Below, piece by piece: positions 1 to 10,467 of a stretch of DNA of 64,000 bases. The stretch's first letter is position 1, and each line of letters opens with the position of its first letter. Source of the DNA: Erpobdella octoculata (Eukaryota; Annelida; Clitellata; Hirudinida; Erpobdellidae); assembly GCA_963978895.1 (NCBI GenBank), contig OZ022244.1, positions 1,357,939 to 1,421,938 on the forward strand. Direction: 5' to 3'. Below the pieces are notes generated by a model. It saw only the letters and a program-made list of their open reading frames with translations, did not search any database and was not told where the DNA came from. A program made the translations under genes and the position numbers.

Positions 1-1131
1 TCTTATTTTAGATTGATGTTCTTCATTTTTTGCAAACAATGTCAAACATTGGCAATTTTCAAGAAATCGATAATCCCAAAAATTGTTCCTCATTGACACT
101 ACAATCCCATCAACTGTGCACCAGTTACTTACAATTTCAGAGCTTATGTTTGTAGGAAATTCCAAAAGTGTACCGTTTTCGTCAGAGAAACACAAACCCA
201 AGTATTTAAAACTTCTCGTGTGCGTCCATGTAATAGGTTCTTCAAACGCAACCCCAGAATTACTTATATCGAGGTGAACTAAATTAGGTAAATTGTCTAT
301 CAATTTATATATAAGCTGTAATTTGTAGCTATTAATGACTTTAAAACATTTGTTTTCATACATGTCAAGCCACGTTAAATTAGAAAGACATGATATTGAA
401 TCAAATAACTTTTCTAACGACTCACCAACTGTTGGTCCTATAGTCAATTTTTGAAGATTTACAAAACGAAGTAAGTTCTTTACATGAGATATCAATAAAA
501 TTTTTAAATTTTCACAAGGAAACTCAATTTTAAGAAAATCAATCAGATCATATTCGGGGTCAAAATCATGGTCATCTTGGTTATAAGAATCAACCAGGGC
601 AAGCCGAAGTAATTTAGGACATGACCAAGCATATTCTGAATACATGCCAAAGTTTTCATAATTTGGTAAAGTTAAGCAGTAGAAATCTAATTCTAAATCT
701 TCCAAATTCATAAAAAAATATGACTTTTTCTGAAAATTATAATGAGCAATGCTTTCTTCCACAGATTCAATTAAACAATATAACACATTAATACGAAATG
801 AAATATGAGTTAAATTTCCTCTACCTAAAATAGTTTGTAAGGGCTGGAAAAACTTTGAAATTTCAACTTCTCCAATTAATAATTTATGGAAATATTCAAA
901 TTTGAGAAAAAATGGAATTATATAATCTGGATCTAATTGTATTCCTGTTTTTTTACCTCTAACAATAATTTCTTCAAACACATATGATGACAGTTCTACG
1001 CAGTCTTTAACTTTGAAAGGAAGACATTCAATCTCAGAAGATGGTTCAAGAAAAGTATCTTCAAAGTTTAATAAAACAAAATCATTGCATAAAAGCTTTA
1101 ATGATAGCAGATGATTTAGACAAAAACTCAT
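1..1131 (-). CDS. Leucine-rich-repeat-like protein, N-terminal 377 residues (runs off the left edge)
   Basis: Reading the minus strand from an ATG at 1131 gives 377 codons without a stop down to base 1, so the 3' end lies outside the window. The product is rich in Leu, Asn and Phe with repeated LRR-like blocks. One is NLTWLDMYENK, and another, NLPNLVHLDISNSGV, is about 25-30 residues away. Long LRR arrays of this kind with 'LDIS' strands occur in ZYG11/ZER1-type ubiquitin-ligase substrate receptors and in F-box LRR proteins. I cannot choose between them, and no F-box or VHL box is obvious in the part seen. No signal peptide or membrane segment is seen. Codons are strongly AT-ending, unlike the GC-rich exons of the other host genes here. 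A single long exon may mean a retrocopy or an intron-poor gene. That it is coding is fairly sure; the family is a guess. Confidence 0.6.
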   Translation of the reverse strand, partial: MSFCLNHLLSLKLLCNDFVLLNFEDTFLEPSSEIECLPFKVKDCVELSSYVFEEIIVRGKKTGIQLDPDYIIPFFLKFEYFHKLLIGEVEISKFFQPLQTILGRGNLTHISFRINVLYCLIESVEESIAHYNFQKKSYFFMNLEDLELDFYCLTLPNYENFGMYSEYAWSCPKLLRLALVDSYNQDDHDFDPEYDLIDFLKIEFPCENLKILLISHVKNLLRFVNLQKLTIGPTVGESLEKLFDSISCLSNLTWLDMYENKCFKVINSYKLQLIYKLIDNLPNLVHLDISNSGVAFEEPITWTHTRSFKYLGLCFSDENGTLLEFPTNISSEIVSNWCTVDGIVVSMRNNFWDYRFLENCQCLTLFAKNEEHQSKIR

Positions 1132-1551
1132 GTTTGAAACTTGTAATTTTAATGTTTTTGAAAAATTTTATAATATAATTAATCAATATTATACATGTTT
1201 GTTATCAAAATTAAATCCTACCGAATTCGTTTTCCAACAATATAAAAGCAATGACATATATATATTTATTTATATATATATATTCTTTTAGGCAAACTCG
1301 ATTGAAAAAAGTGGCGCACTTGGCTGAATCGATTTTATTTTTAATTTTTTCCAATACTCTAAATCGGTTTAAAAATAATTTATTACCAAACACAAACTCC
1401 ATAATCTTATAGGCTTATAGATCTATTTCGGCAATTTTTTGCCATCTTCAGAGCCGTTTAACTTTTTTAAAAATAAAATGCAGTGACTAAATAGTAAAAG
1501 ATACAACTAATTGAAAGGAATTAAAATACAATTTAAATAAAATTTAAATTC
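1132..1551. other. Intergenic AT-rich DNA upstream of the LRR-like gene
   Basis: This stretch holds only short AT-rich sequence and short TA runs leading into the satellite. It must contain the promoter of the LRR-like gene if 1131 is the true start, but no clear element can be picked out. Confidence 0.4.
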
Positions 1552-1599
1552 ATATATATATATATGTATATATGTATATATGTATATATGTATATATGT
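1552..1599. repeat. Left fragment of the TATATATG satellite
   Basis: Short run of the 8-bp unit TATATATG that stops exactly at the left end of the hAT element. The same unit resumes at 3475, so the transposon split an existing array. Confidence 0.9.
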
Positions 1600-1834
1600 C
1601 AGTGATGGTTTTTAACTACTTTAAAAGTAGTTAACTACTTTATTTAACTACTCACAAAAAAAGTAGTTAGTAACTATTTCCTAACTACTTTTAAAAGCAG
1701 TAGTTATTAACTACCTACTTAACTACTGCCAAGTAGTTAACTAGTAGTTAACTACTTTTTAACATTAAAATTTTAAACAAATGTAATTTCCAATAACAAA
1801 ATATAATTATTTACATTTTTATTTACACAATCAT

Positions 1835-2222
1835 TTACAAAATGATACTATCAAAAGCATTTACAGAATATCTAAGATGATCTCTTAAAAAAATCATCAT
1901 ATCGATGTGGTTATCAGACAATTTACTTCGTCTGTCAGATAAAATTTGTCCTGCTACACTAAAAAGTCTTTCAACTGCTGCTGAACTTGGCAATGTTGAA
2001 TTGAGCTTTATAAATGCTGCACAAACATCTGGATAATGGAAGAGACTTTGGATGTTCTTGGACGGGTTTGATAAATAATCATTAAGCTGTTCAGCCAATA
2101 CATTGTCAAAGGAGTTTGGTATGGTATCCATATAGTCGTACCAATCGTCATTTTCACTGCACTGATCATTGTCAACAGAGGTGATTGTTTTTGAGGTAGA
2201 GCTTCTAGATTTACAACCTGCA
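1835..2222 (-). pseudogene. hAT transposase C-terminal dimerisation (hATC) exon
   Basis: The minus-strand translation ends in a typical hAT dimerisation block: SSAAVERLFSVAGQILSDRR followed by KLSDNHIDMMIFLRDHL. The A-x-x-E-R-x-F-S core is diagnostic. The likely 3' splice acceptor is near 2222, after which the frame runs through a Ser/Asp-rich linker into the dimerisation helix. Upstream residues in the longer ORF look like intron translation. It could be the last exon of the transposase at 1600-3474. No matching N-terminal zinc finger or first catalytic residues were found, so I treat it as a remnant. Confidence 0.75.
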
Positions 2223-2394
2223 AAGATATTTATAAAAACAATAATTAATAAACAATAATTAAACAATAATGCTGTGTATTGTTAATTGTTAACCAAAAAA
2301 AAACCTTTTAACATTTGCAATTAAATACAAGTTAAATAAACCTGATTTTTCAAGCTCTTGATTCATCTCTTTTATGTAAGCCAATAATTTTTCT

Positions 2395-2705
2395 TTAATC
2401 AAATATTTTTTTGCTCATCGGACAAAAAATTCAATTTGAATTGGGGAATTATCGCTGTTGCTAGCAGATACTCTTCATTTCCTAAAACAGGACCAAATCG
2501 TTTCTCTATACCCCGAGATAGTGCTTGTATAAGAGGTTTGATGGTTTTTTCTGAACAGGAATGTAATTTTTTTTTATTCCAATGATGGTCGGAATTATGT
2601 GGCCAATATATGACTTCTCGCTTTGGAAGATATCCATTGCAGTGACTATTGGTTTCATAATCTGAAGAAATGATTTCGTTCGTTATACTCATACTTGAAA
2701 ATTTA
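2395..2705 (-). pseudogene. hAT transposase internal fragment
   Basis: About 100 codons on the minus strand, including CSEKTIKPLIQALSRGIEKR and a downstream 'ATAIIPQFKLNFL' segment. This resembles the stretch just before the dimerisation domain in hAT transposases. It lies in order with the 1835-2222 exon and is separated from it by a plausible small intron. Start and end are approximate. No full catalytic domain is recoverable. Confidence 0.6.
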
Positions 2706-3474
2706 AATATAAATAGCAAAAATTAACCATAAGTCTTATTCTAAGCTTAGTATAGTTAGGTTTAACAAATGCTAAAATTAAAATATGATGGTGGGCGCAC
2801 ACAGTTGGCAAAAATAAGCTAACAAACCTTACCAAAAGTAAAACACCAAGTAAATTAAACATGTGTAGCATAAAAATAAAAGTTTAAATGATACATGATA
2901 AAATTATCTAAAAATACTTAAATGCATTAAACTTTCATAATAAAACGATAACTAATATAAACTCACTTTTACATGTTTAAGAAAGTTGAATGAATTGGTA
3001 ACATTTCCAGAAATTCTTTTATGACATGTACCTATCGCATAATGCCGTAAAATTTTTTTCATCGTCCTTAAAAACTACTTCAGTAAAACATTCTTTAATT
3101 ATTTTGCTATTCATTGTAATAGATCGCAACACACTCGTCACCTAATCGAAAATCGAACCTAACCGAAAATAATAACAAACTTAAACAAACAACGAATGGA
3201 GAATGAAAAAGAAGAAACAAAGCCAATAAGATAGTGATGTACCAGTACATAAATTAAAAAACACAGATGTCGTAATTGTTTTAAAAAAATTAATAAAAAA
3301 ATTAAAGTAGTTAAAAAAATAGTTAACTACTGTAGTTAATAACTATCTCAAAAATAGTTAACTACTAGTTGATAACTAGTCTCACAAAAAGTAGTTATTA
3401 ACTATTCCTTAACTACTTTAGAGTAGTTAATAACTAGTAGTTAACTATTTATAGTTAGTAACTACCCATCACTG

Positions 3475-4069
3475 ATATATGTATATATGTATATATGTAT
3501 ATATGTATATATGTATATATGTATATATGTATATATGTATATATGTATATATGTATATATGTATATATGTATATATGTATATATGTATATATGTATATAT
3601 GTATATATGTATATATGTATATATGTATATATGTATATATGTATATATGTATATATGTATATATGTATATATGTATATATGTATATATGTATATATGTAT
3701 ATATGTATATATGTATATATGTATATATGTATATATGTATATATGTATATATGTATATATGTATATATGTATATATGTATATATGTATATATGTATATAT
3801 GTATATATGTATATATGTATATATGTATATATGTATATATGTATATATGTATATATGTATATATGTATATATGTATATATGTATATATGTATATATGTAT
3901 ATATGTATATATGTATATATGTATATATGTATATATGTATATATGTATATATGTATATATGTATATATGTATATATGTATATATGTATATATGTATATAT
4001 GTATATATGTATATATGTATATATGTATATATGTATATATGTTTATATGTATATATGTATATATGTATA
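3475..4069. repeat. TATATATG satellite, middle block
   Basis: About 74 near-perfect tandem copies of an 8-bp unit. Because 8 is not a multiple of 3 and the unit has no stop in one orientation, it produces long spurious ORFs of Tyr/Ile/Cys/Met/Val. Only rare point changes are seen near the right end. The array ends where the LTR element begins at 4070 and resumes at 7112. Confidence 0.97.
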
Positions 4070-4403
4070 TGTAAACGTAGAGGAATATGCTTTCTAGCGA
4101 TTCGTAACGTTAAAGTCGAAGTTATTTATATCACAATATTTCTCGAATTTATTTTAACTTAATTATTCTACCTTGAAAAATAAATCTTTTAACTGGACTC
4201 AAATAAAACTGAATTCTCTCACTTTGTAGAATTTCGCACGGTTCTAACAAATCTTTTGTAAATTCCAATTTCTCTCTGCAGCACGTCTCTTTAAACTTTT
4301 ATTTTTCTTCTTGAACACTCAACTTTATAACACACTGTCTAGTTTCTCAAAATTCATACACAAAATAATATTTACAATCTTACCAGTAAAAATCCGGAAA
4401 AAG

Positions 4404-4438
<35 letters not shown>

Positions 4439-4614
4439 AATTTTTAGATAAAAAAATAATAAACAGACATACATATATACATACATATATATATAAAAAC
4501 ACATATATATATATATATGACCTATTGTTTCCAATCATAATAAAATGCACACATAATAAAATAAAATAAACAAATACTATGAAAATACGTAAGATGAATT
4601 ATCTTCATCTTACA
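4070..4614 (-). repeat. 3' LTR of the 4-7 kb retrotransposon
   Basis: 545 bp, TG...CA. It matches 6597-7111 nearly base for base, except for about 30 extra bases in an AT-rich stretch near 4432-4465. Confidence 0.93.
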
Positions 4615-4615
4615 T

Positions 4616-4628
4616 ATCCCCCCTCTTC
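4616..4628 (-). other. Polypurine tract of the 4-7 kb retrotransposon
   Basis: The minus strand reads GAAGAGGGGGGA immediately before the 3' LTR. This is the expected site for plus-strand DNA priming. Confidence 0.7.
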
Positions 4629-4643
4629 GAAAAAAGAAACGCG

Positions 4644-6527
4644 TCAGTGTTTCTTGATTACATCGTCACTCTCTTTACGACTAAGAAAGTCAGCACCGAT
4701 GTTCTCCTTGCCTTTGAAATAGTTTCCTTTCAACTTATTCTCAATCTCTATCTCTCTGCGTGCTGTGTCAACAGGGCGGGCATCTCCGAAGATTGCCGAA
4801 TTCAACTTTCCATCTTTCCCCACCCCTCCATTTTGGCCTCTAGGCAGAAGATTGAGCCTTGGTCTTTCTCTTGGCGGATTCAAAGCTTGAACTTTTGCCT
4901 CAACTTTATTTCCTACCTTTGAAATAGCAGACGTGTTTCTTTCCTTGCTTTTATACAGCTCCGAGTTAGCCGACGATTTTCTAAAATTTACCTGATCATT
5001 CCTCTGAGTGCTGTCGTAGTTGGAAGCGGATTTCTGTGGTTTCCGACCAAAGCGTTTTCCTGCCGCCATCGCATCAAAACCCCTTACCCCTTCAACATTT
5101 CCCAGCACGAGATCGCAGAGTAGGTTTTTCATGCATACCACCTCTCTGGTTCCTCTGAACCAGTCTGTTTTGATTTTTACCACTGCTGTTGGGGCTACCC
5201 GGACTGTGCCGTCGATCAAAACACAAGGTCTTGTTCTTCCGGTCATCTGACGCGGGTGCACTAATGATTCCTTTACTATTATGGAAGTACAGCCAGTGTC
5301 CCTCAAAACCTTTACCGGTCTTCTGTTCACAAACCCTCTGGTTAATTTAAATTTTTCTCCTGAGTGAAAACAACCATCCGCTATTACCGGTGAAAAGCAG
5401 CCACATTTTAATTGGACCTCATTCAATTTACCATCCAACACCATGACCGCGCATGCATTCACTACTCCGGAATCTTTACATGGTGGTGTCAAGTTGGCCT
5501 CTCTACGCGCTTGGCACATGACTGGAGTTGCCTGAGTGCCTTGACTGTACTCCCTCGCAATCTGTCCAGCGTGATGACAATCCTTTGCCATATGGCCCAG
5601 CTTATTGCAATTGTAACAGCGTGGTCCAGCCATTCCCGAGTCAGAGTCTGGTTGACCACGATTTCCGCTAATCCTGCTTTTGCTGTCCAATTTTTCCAAC
5701 CTCTTCTCTGGGTGGGCTTGGCTGTACTTGTTTACCCAAAGGCACAGCTCATTGACATCTTTGCTCTCTTTCTCCAACAAGTACTCGACCATTCCCGCCG
5801 GGCACTTTCCGAAAAACTGCTCTTTCAGAAACAAAAACAACAGGTTTTGTTTGCCCGTGAGATCCACCCAGCGCCTGAGGTGGCTATCTAGCCGCACTAG
5901 ATAATGTTCCCAGGTCTCCTCCGGTTCAGGCTTTGACTCTCGAAACATTATGCGATAGTCTTCCGCTGACTTCCCAAAACGACGAAGGAGTGCCTCCTTT
6001 GCCGTTCTGTAGTCCTGCATCTGACTATCGCTAAGTTGGCCAAACACTTCCAAAGTCTTCGCACTAAGCAACGACCCTAGAAGCATTCCCCAATCCTTCT
6101 GAGGGTGACCATTGGCTTTTGCCAATGACTCAAATCTCAGCAAAAATGCGTCGATGTCATCACCTTCAGAAAACTTTGGATAAGGAATCTTTGTTGCCTC
6201 TACCTTTGGCTCTTTTTTCGTTAGGGCCTCTAATTCCAGCTTTTTCAATTCCAATTCATGCTGCCTCTGTCTCTCTGCCTCTTCACGTTCCCGTTCCCGC
6301 TCTTCTTTAGCTTCTTGAGTCTTCTTCTCTTCGTGTTCACGTTCCCGTTCCCGCTCTTCCCGTTCTTGTTTTTTTTCTTCACGTTCTTCTAATCTCTTAA
6401 CTCTTTCTTCATCCTTTAACTCTTTGACGTAATTCCTTAAATCTTCCCCGGAATAGCCTAGAGCCTGTCCCATCGCAATGAATTTCTCGTCAGACATTTT
6501 GTACAAACGAAAAAAAAATTCGGTCAC
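4644..6527 (-). CDS. Gag-protease polyprotein joined in frame to a distal pol remnant
   Basis: The ORF is 627 codons, and initiation is probably at the second Met (MSDEKF...). Residues about 20-110 form a highly charged Glu/Arg/Lys coiled coil. Residues about 115-290 are a SCAN-like retroviral-type capsid region with a W-x-x-Y-L-V-R-L-D-x-H-L-R-R-W motif. A single CCHC zinc knuckle follows (CYNCNKLGHMAKDC). A protease-like domain comes next with its catalytic DTG triplet (LRDTGCTSIIV). After about 120 low-complexity residues the ORF ends in KGKENIGADFLSRK. In Gypsy elements that is the sequence just after RNase H, so RT and nearly all of RNase H have been deleted while the frame stayed open. 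Gag should assemble particles. The protein could package its own RNA or be used by a related element with pol, but that is inference. Confidence 0.85.
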   Translation of the reverse strand: MTEFFFRLYKMSDEKFIAMGQALGYSGEDLRNYVKELKDEERVKRLEEREEKKQEREEREREREHEEKKTQEAKEEREREREEAERQRQHELELKKLELEALTKKEPKVEATKIPYPKFSEGDDIDAFLLRFESLAKANGHPQKDWGMLLGSLLSAKTLEVFGQLSDSQMQDYRTAKEALLRRFGKSAEDYRIMFRESKPEPEETWEHYLVRLDSHLRRWVDLTGKQNLLFLFLKEQFFGKCPAGMVEYLLEKESKDVNELCLWVNKYSQAHPEKRLEKLDSKSRISGNRGQPDSDSGMAGPRCYNCNKLGHMAKDCHHAGQIAREYSQGTQATPVMCQARREANLTPPCKDSGVVNACAVMVLDGKLNEVQLKCGCFSPVIADGCFHSGEKFKLTRGFVNRRPVKVLRDTGCTSIIVKESLVHPRQMTGRTRPCVLIDGTVRVAPTAVVKIKTDWFRGTREVVCMKNLLCDLVLGNVEGVRGFDAMAAGKRFGRKPQKSASNYDSTQRNDQVNFRKSSANSELYKSKERNTSAISKVGNKVEAKVQALNPPRERPRLNLLPRGQNGGVGKDGKLNSAIFGDARPVDTARREIEIENKLKGNYFKGKENIGADFLSRKESDDVIKKH

Positions 6528-6578
6528 TTGTGATCAAACAACTTCAGAAAAAATATATTTACGTATGAAAATGCGTAA

Positions 6579-6596
6579 ATACGTCGAGGTCACCAA
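6579..6596 (-). other. Primer binding site of the 4-7 kb retrotransposon
   Basis: Immediately inside the 5' LTR the minus strand reads TTGGTGACCTCGACGTA. It begins with the TGG expected to pair with a tRNA 3' CCA. The tRNA identity is not assigned. Confidence 0.6.
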
Positions 6597-7111
6597 TGTA
6601 AACGTAGAGGAATATGCTTTCTAGCGATTCGTAACGTTAAAGTCGAAGTTATTTATATCACAATATTTCTCGAATTTATTTTAACTTAATTATTCTACCT
6701 TGAAAAATAAATCTTTTAACTGGACTCAAATAAAACTGAATTCTCTCACTTTGTAGAATTTCGCACGGTTCTAACAAATCTTTTGTAAATTCCAATTTCT
6801 CTCTGCAGCACGTCTCTTTAAACTTTTATTTTTCTTCTTGAACACTCAACTTTATAACACACTGTCTAGTTTCTCAAAATTCATACACAAAATAATATTT
6901 ACAATCTTACCAGTAAAAATCCGGAAAAAGATATATATATATATATACATATATATATAACAGACATACATATATACATACATATATATATAAAAACACA
7001 TATATATATATATATGACCTATTGTTTCCAATCATAATAAAATGCACACATAATAAAATAAAATAAACAAATACTATGAAAATACGTAAGATGAATTATC
7101 TTCATCTTACA
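6597..7111 (-). repeat. 5' LTR of the 4-7 kb retrotransposon
   Basis: 515 bp, TG...CA, nearly identical to 4070-4614. It should contain the element's promoter. Confidence 0.93.
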
Positions 7112-7506
7112 GTATATATGTATATATGTATATATGTATATATGTATATATGTATATATGTATATATGTATATATGTATATATGTATATATGTATATATG
7201 TATATATGTATATATGTATATAAGTATATATGTATATATGTATATATGTTTATATGTATATATGTATATATGTATATATGTATATATGTATATATGTATA
7301 TATGTATATATGTATATATGTATATATGTATATATGTATATATGTATATATGTATATATGTATATATGTATATATGTATATATGTATATATGTATATATG
7401 TATATATGTATATATGTATATATGTATATATGTATATATGTATATATGTATATATGTATATATGTATATATGTATATATGTATATATGTATATATGTATA
7501 TATGTT

Positions 7507-7508
<2 letters not shown>
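7112..7508. repeat. TATATATG satellite, right block
   Basis: Continuation of the same 8-bp array after the LTR element, with a few point variants near 7222 and 7250. It gives way to a simple TA run at 7509. Confidence 0.95.

Positions 7509-7592
<84 letters not shown>
7509..7592. repeat. (TA)n microsatellite
   Basis: Almost pure TA dinucleotide run, likely derived from the adjoining satellite by loss of the G. Confidence 0.95.
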
Positions 7593-7596
<4 letters not shown>

Positions 7597-9240
7597 AAAT
7601 ATATCGGTCCGCCTGTTGTTCAGGGAGGCTTTTAGCTAGGCAGCCTAGTAGACCGGAGGCGTATTTACAATCCCTGTATGAGCACAGGACGGACCGATAA
7701 TTATTCATGTTTACGCTTTTTCTTGCACTGTGATTGGCTGAAAACATTGACGCGAATGTGCCACAAGCTAGAACGCACAGTAGTGGGCTAATTTAAATAA
7801 TTAAATTGTGTTACTTGTAACATAACATTTGGTTTTTTTAAACTTTACTTGTAAAATTTTAAAGTGTACCGATCTTTATATTTTTGGAAATGTCGATAAT
7901 GTATTTTGTATTTAATTTTTTGTTCAAAATATTAAAATCACTTTTAAAAAGTATTTAGAATAAAAATACGAAATAAATTTCTTAAAAGTATTTCAAATGA
8001 AAATAAAAAAATACTTAGAAATATTTCAAGTATGTATTTCAAATACAATGTATTTGAAATATTACCCTACACTGGGTGCATGCTACGTTAGCAATGATAG
8101 AGATATCGCCGCTATGTAGGCCTGAATCCACATGCAACGTTAGCAATGATAGAGAGAACGCCGCTATGTAGGCCTGAATTCACAGCCTGCTTATTGATTA
8201 CATTGGCGTATTTTAGTTAATTATAGTTTAAATAAATTATTTTTATGATATGAAAATATTAAAATATTGCATTGTCATCGAGAATACATGTGTTTTGAAA
8301 TTTTCAAGTCAATTGGACGTGTAGAAGTGGTCGAAAAATCGATTTAAAAAACCTGAAAATACAACATACAGTGTGAGGTAAATAAAAGCGTGTAAAAAGA
8401 GTTGGTTGATGCTTATTTGAAATTTGTGTGTCATTGAATTGCCTTTTGTCTTGAAATCTTTTGACGATAAGGATTTCTGGACCAGTTAATTTTCTGGTTG
8501 TCTCCTTGAAGGCGTGTCAACGATTAATCCTATAATATGATGGTGACATGCCAAAAACAATATATATTTATTTAGTTTTGATTCAATATGGAAACAAGCC
8601 CCATTTCGATGGCCAGTGCTTAATGCTCTTGTGTCAAAACAAAATCCTACAATTTAATTCTTGACATCCAATTTTTCTAGTCAATTGATCACGGCAGCTG
8701 TTTGAGTTTGTCCTATGCCATTTTAAGCAGCTGTTTAACAGCGACTCTGTAAATTAGAGTTTCAAAACCATCTATGTGCTTTTATGAAGTTAACTCTTTC
8801 ATTATTTTCTATCCCAATCAACGAACAAATTCTGATTTCAGATTTTCAAGTTGTTGTGACTTGGTGGCTTATTCTTGCTTGATTAATGCAGTTCGTGTTG
8901 ATGTTTACAAACAATTATCGTAAAACATTTTGCAACTTTGCTGATAGCAAATGTGGCATTCCTTGAAAAATTATAGTTCTGTCAAGAGCTGAACAATTCC
9001 AGGAGTCATAATGTTTTGCTCTATTCATCTCTAATACACCATTAACATCTCCTTAGTTTTGAACTGAATCTTGATCTTCATTCTCTTCTATATCACTTGA
9101 TGTTGTTAATCAATCTGATTTAAAAATAATCTAACTTGCTGAAGCTTTGATCTCTTCGTGTGTTTGCATTGTTGTATTTGTATTTGCCTCTCAAAGTCGT
9201 AGCTAATTCTTCTGAAATGTAATAGTTTTTTTTATGTAGA
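7593..9240. other. Intergenic DNA without a recognisable gene
   Basis: No exon-like open frame with splice sites was found on either strand. A two-copy tandem repeat of about 52 bp (8081-8180) is the only clear structure. Confidence 0.5.
8081..8180. repeat. Two-copy tandem repeat of about 52 bp
   Basis: Two adjacent copies share ACGTTAGCAATGATAGAGA and CGCCGCTATGTAGGCCTGAA, with a few substitutions. Confidence 0.8.
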
Positions 9241-9249
9241 ATAAACTAT

Positions 9250-9428
9250 TACTTTTGTTGACTTTAAAAAGTACTCGAAAGTACTGGCTAAAAATTCCTT
9301 GTACTCCTACTCGAGACCTCAGTACTCGTACTCGATAACTCAATACCATGGTACTTGTACTCGTACTCGCAACCATGGTATTCGTACTCGTACTAGTAAT
9401 CGGCCCATATGTACTCGTAACATCTCTG
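9250..9428. repeat. Degenerate 'TACTCG' repeat cluster, possible hAT terminus
   Basis: Dense repeats of GTACTCGTACTCG end at CATCTCTG. Their layout resembles the subterminal arrays of the hAT element at 1600-3474, and the end is the inverse of CAGAGATG. No partner end or target duplication was identified. Confidence 0.4.
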
Positions 9429-9548
9429 AGGCAACTTAACACCACGAATTTCAGCTTTATAAGCTGGTCAAACAAATCTGTAATATAATGCTGCAACGTA
9501 CCAACTAATAACTATTGATTTCTAATTTCTAGTTTCTTTCTTTATTAT

Positions 9549-9722
9549 GATTTAGCACACGCCTTTGTGTGGCGAGAAAGGGTTCTTTGCAAAGGCAGCC
9601 ATTTATAGGCGCTACCTGAATTCCTTACTTAAGGGAGTTACGCTGATGACGCCGGTTAGGTTCGAACTGCCGACCTAACGATCGACAGGCGAACTCTCTA
9701 CCGCTCAGCCACCAGCGCCTCT
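9549..9722 (-). repeat. tRNA-derived SINE, family A, minus orientation
   Basis: On the minus strand it begins GAGGCGCTGGTGGCTGAGCG, containing a polymerase III A-box-like sequence. This is followed about 35 bp later by GGCAGTTCGAACCT, a B-box. The 3' half (a 'CGCCTATAAATGGCTGCC' block and an 'AGGCGTGTGCTAAATC' tail) matches the plus-strand copy at 44068-44280. It is therefore a dispersed family, not a tRNA gene. Confidence 0.85.
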
Positions 9723-10467
9723 GGGAAAAACTTTTTTCACATGAAAATCATTCTTTTAGCACTGGATCCATGAAAAACAAATTTTTGGGATACTTCAGAT
9801 AAATTCAAAACAACTATAATTTTTTTTTAGTTTTGGTTGAATTGGTTATGTTATAATATACTTGTTTACAGTAAAGGAATAATTGGTAATATTAATTTAT
9901 TTTACAATAGCACTGAAAATTTCATAATTTTTTGCATTGCACTTTTGTTCAACATTTGAAAAAAATTAAACCTCCTGGGCCACCCCTAAATATTGTTCAA
10001 ACTCAAAATCATTTTATACAGAGTGTTTTTGATGTAAATGGAACAATTTGAGTAGGTTTTCACAAAAATATGTATATGTGTATGCCTCACAGCGACCATG
10101 TGATATTATAAACAAATAAATAAATAATTTGAGTTAATAAAAAAAAAACAATTTTATTTTCAACAAATTTTTTTAATAAACATATTAATCTAACAAGCCA
10201 CAATAACCAACAATAGCCCAGCAGTAGAGAAAGCCCATACAAACACCACCAATAACTTCACATGCACATCTTAATGTTTGAACATGAGCTGCACAAGAAA
10301 CATTTCGATACCTCTGATAGCATAATACAAGTGTGTATATTGAAATGCCCAGACGTTTCGAAATAAAAAGAGAAAATGCATCGTTTTATTATCGATCGTC
10401 GACGATGCTAAGAGGGATTGTTGATTAATGTTGATACGCAAAGTGTTCCACAAGATGGTCATCCTCC
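9723..10467. other. Intergenic AT-rich DNA
   Basis: No feature beyond homopolymer and AT-rich sequence can be supported. Confidence 0.4.

Larger units (their letters stand above)
1600..3474 (-). mobile_element. hAT-superfamily DNA transposon, internally degenerate
   Basis: The left end reads CAGTGATGG and the right end CCATCACTG, a perfect 9-bp terminal inverted repeat with the hAT-like CAGNG start. Both subterminal zones (about 1610-1760 and 3305-3465) are packed with short repeats of the type AGTAGTTAACTAC in both orientations, likely transposase-binding arrays. The 8 bp on each side (ATATATGT) match as expected for a hAT target-site duplication. The host array itself has an 8-bp period, however, so that match proves nothing. 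Inside, on the minus strand, are two conserved pieces of a hAT transposase C-terminus but no long intact ORF. It is therefore probably non-autonomous or decayed. Confidence 0.85.
4070..7111 (-). mobile_element. LTR retrotransposon (Gypsy-like), gag-protease only, minus orientation
   Basis: Two direct repeats (4070-4614 and 6597-7111), each starting TG and ending CA, flank a 2-kb interior. GTATA lies on both outer sides as a possible 5-bp target duplication, but it is embedded in the satellite and so is weak evidence. A polypurine tract on the minus strand lies next to the low-coordinate LTR, and a primer-binding-site-like sequence beginning TTGGTGACC lies next to the high-coordinate LTR. This fixes transcription as right to left. 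The interior encodes one 627-residue ORF and has no reverse transcriptase or integrase. The LTRs look almost identical apart from a roughly 30-bp AT-rich indel, so the insertion is recent. Confidence 0.92.

Noticed and set aside
1592..3482. ATATATGT on both sides of the hAT element as proof of an 8-bp target duplication
   Set aside because: The host array has an 8-bp period, so any insertion would show matching flanks. Element ends are supported by the inverted repeats instead.
3479..4162. Long plus-strand ORFs of repeating Met-Tyr-Ile-Cys-Ile-Tyr-Val, and similar ones at 7076-7747
   Set aside because: They are translations of the stop-free TATATATG satellite in several overlapping frames and carry no independent evidence of coding.
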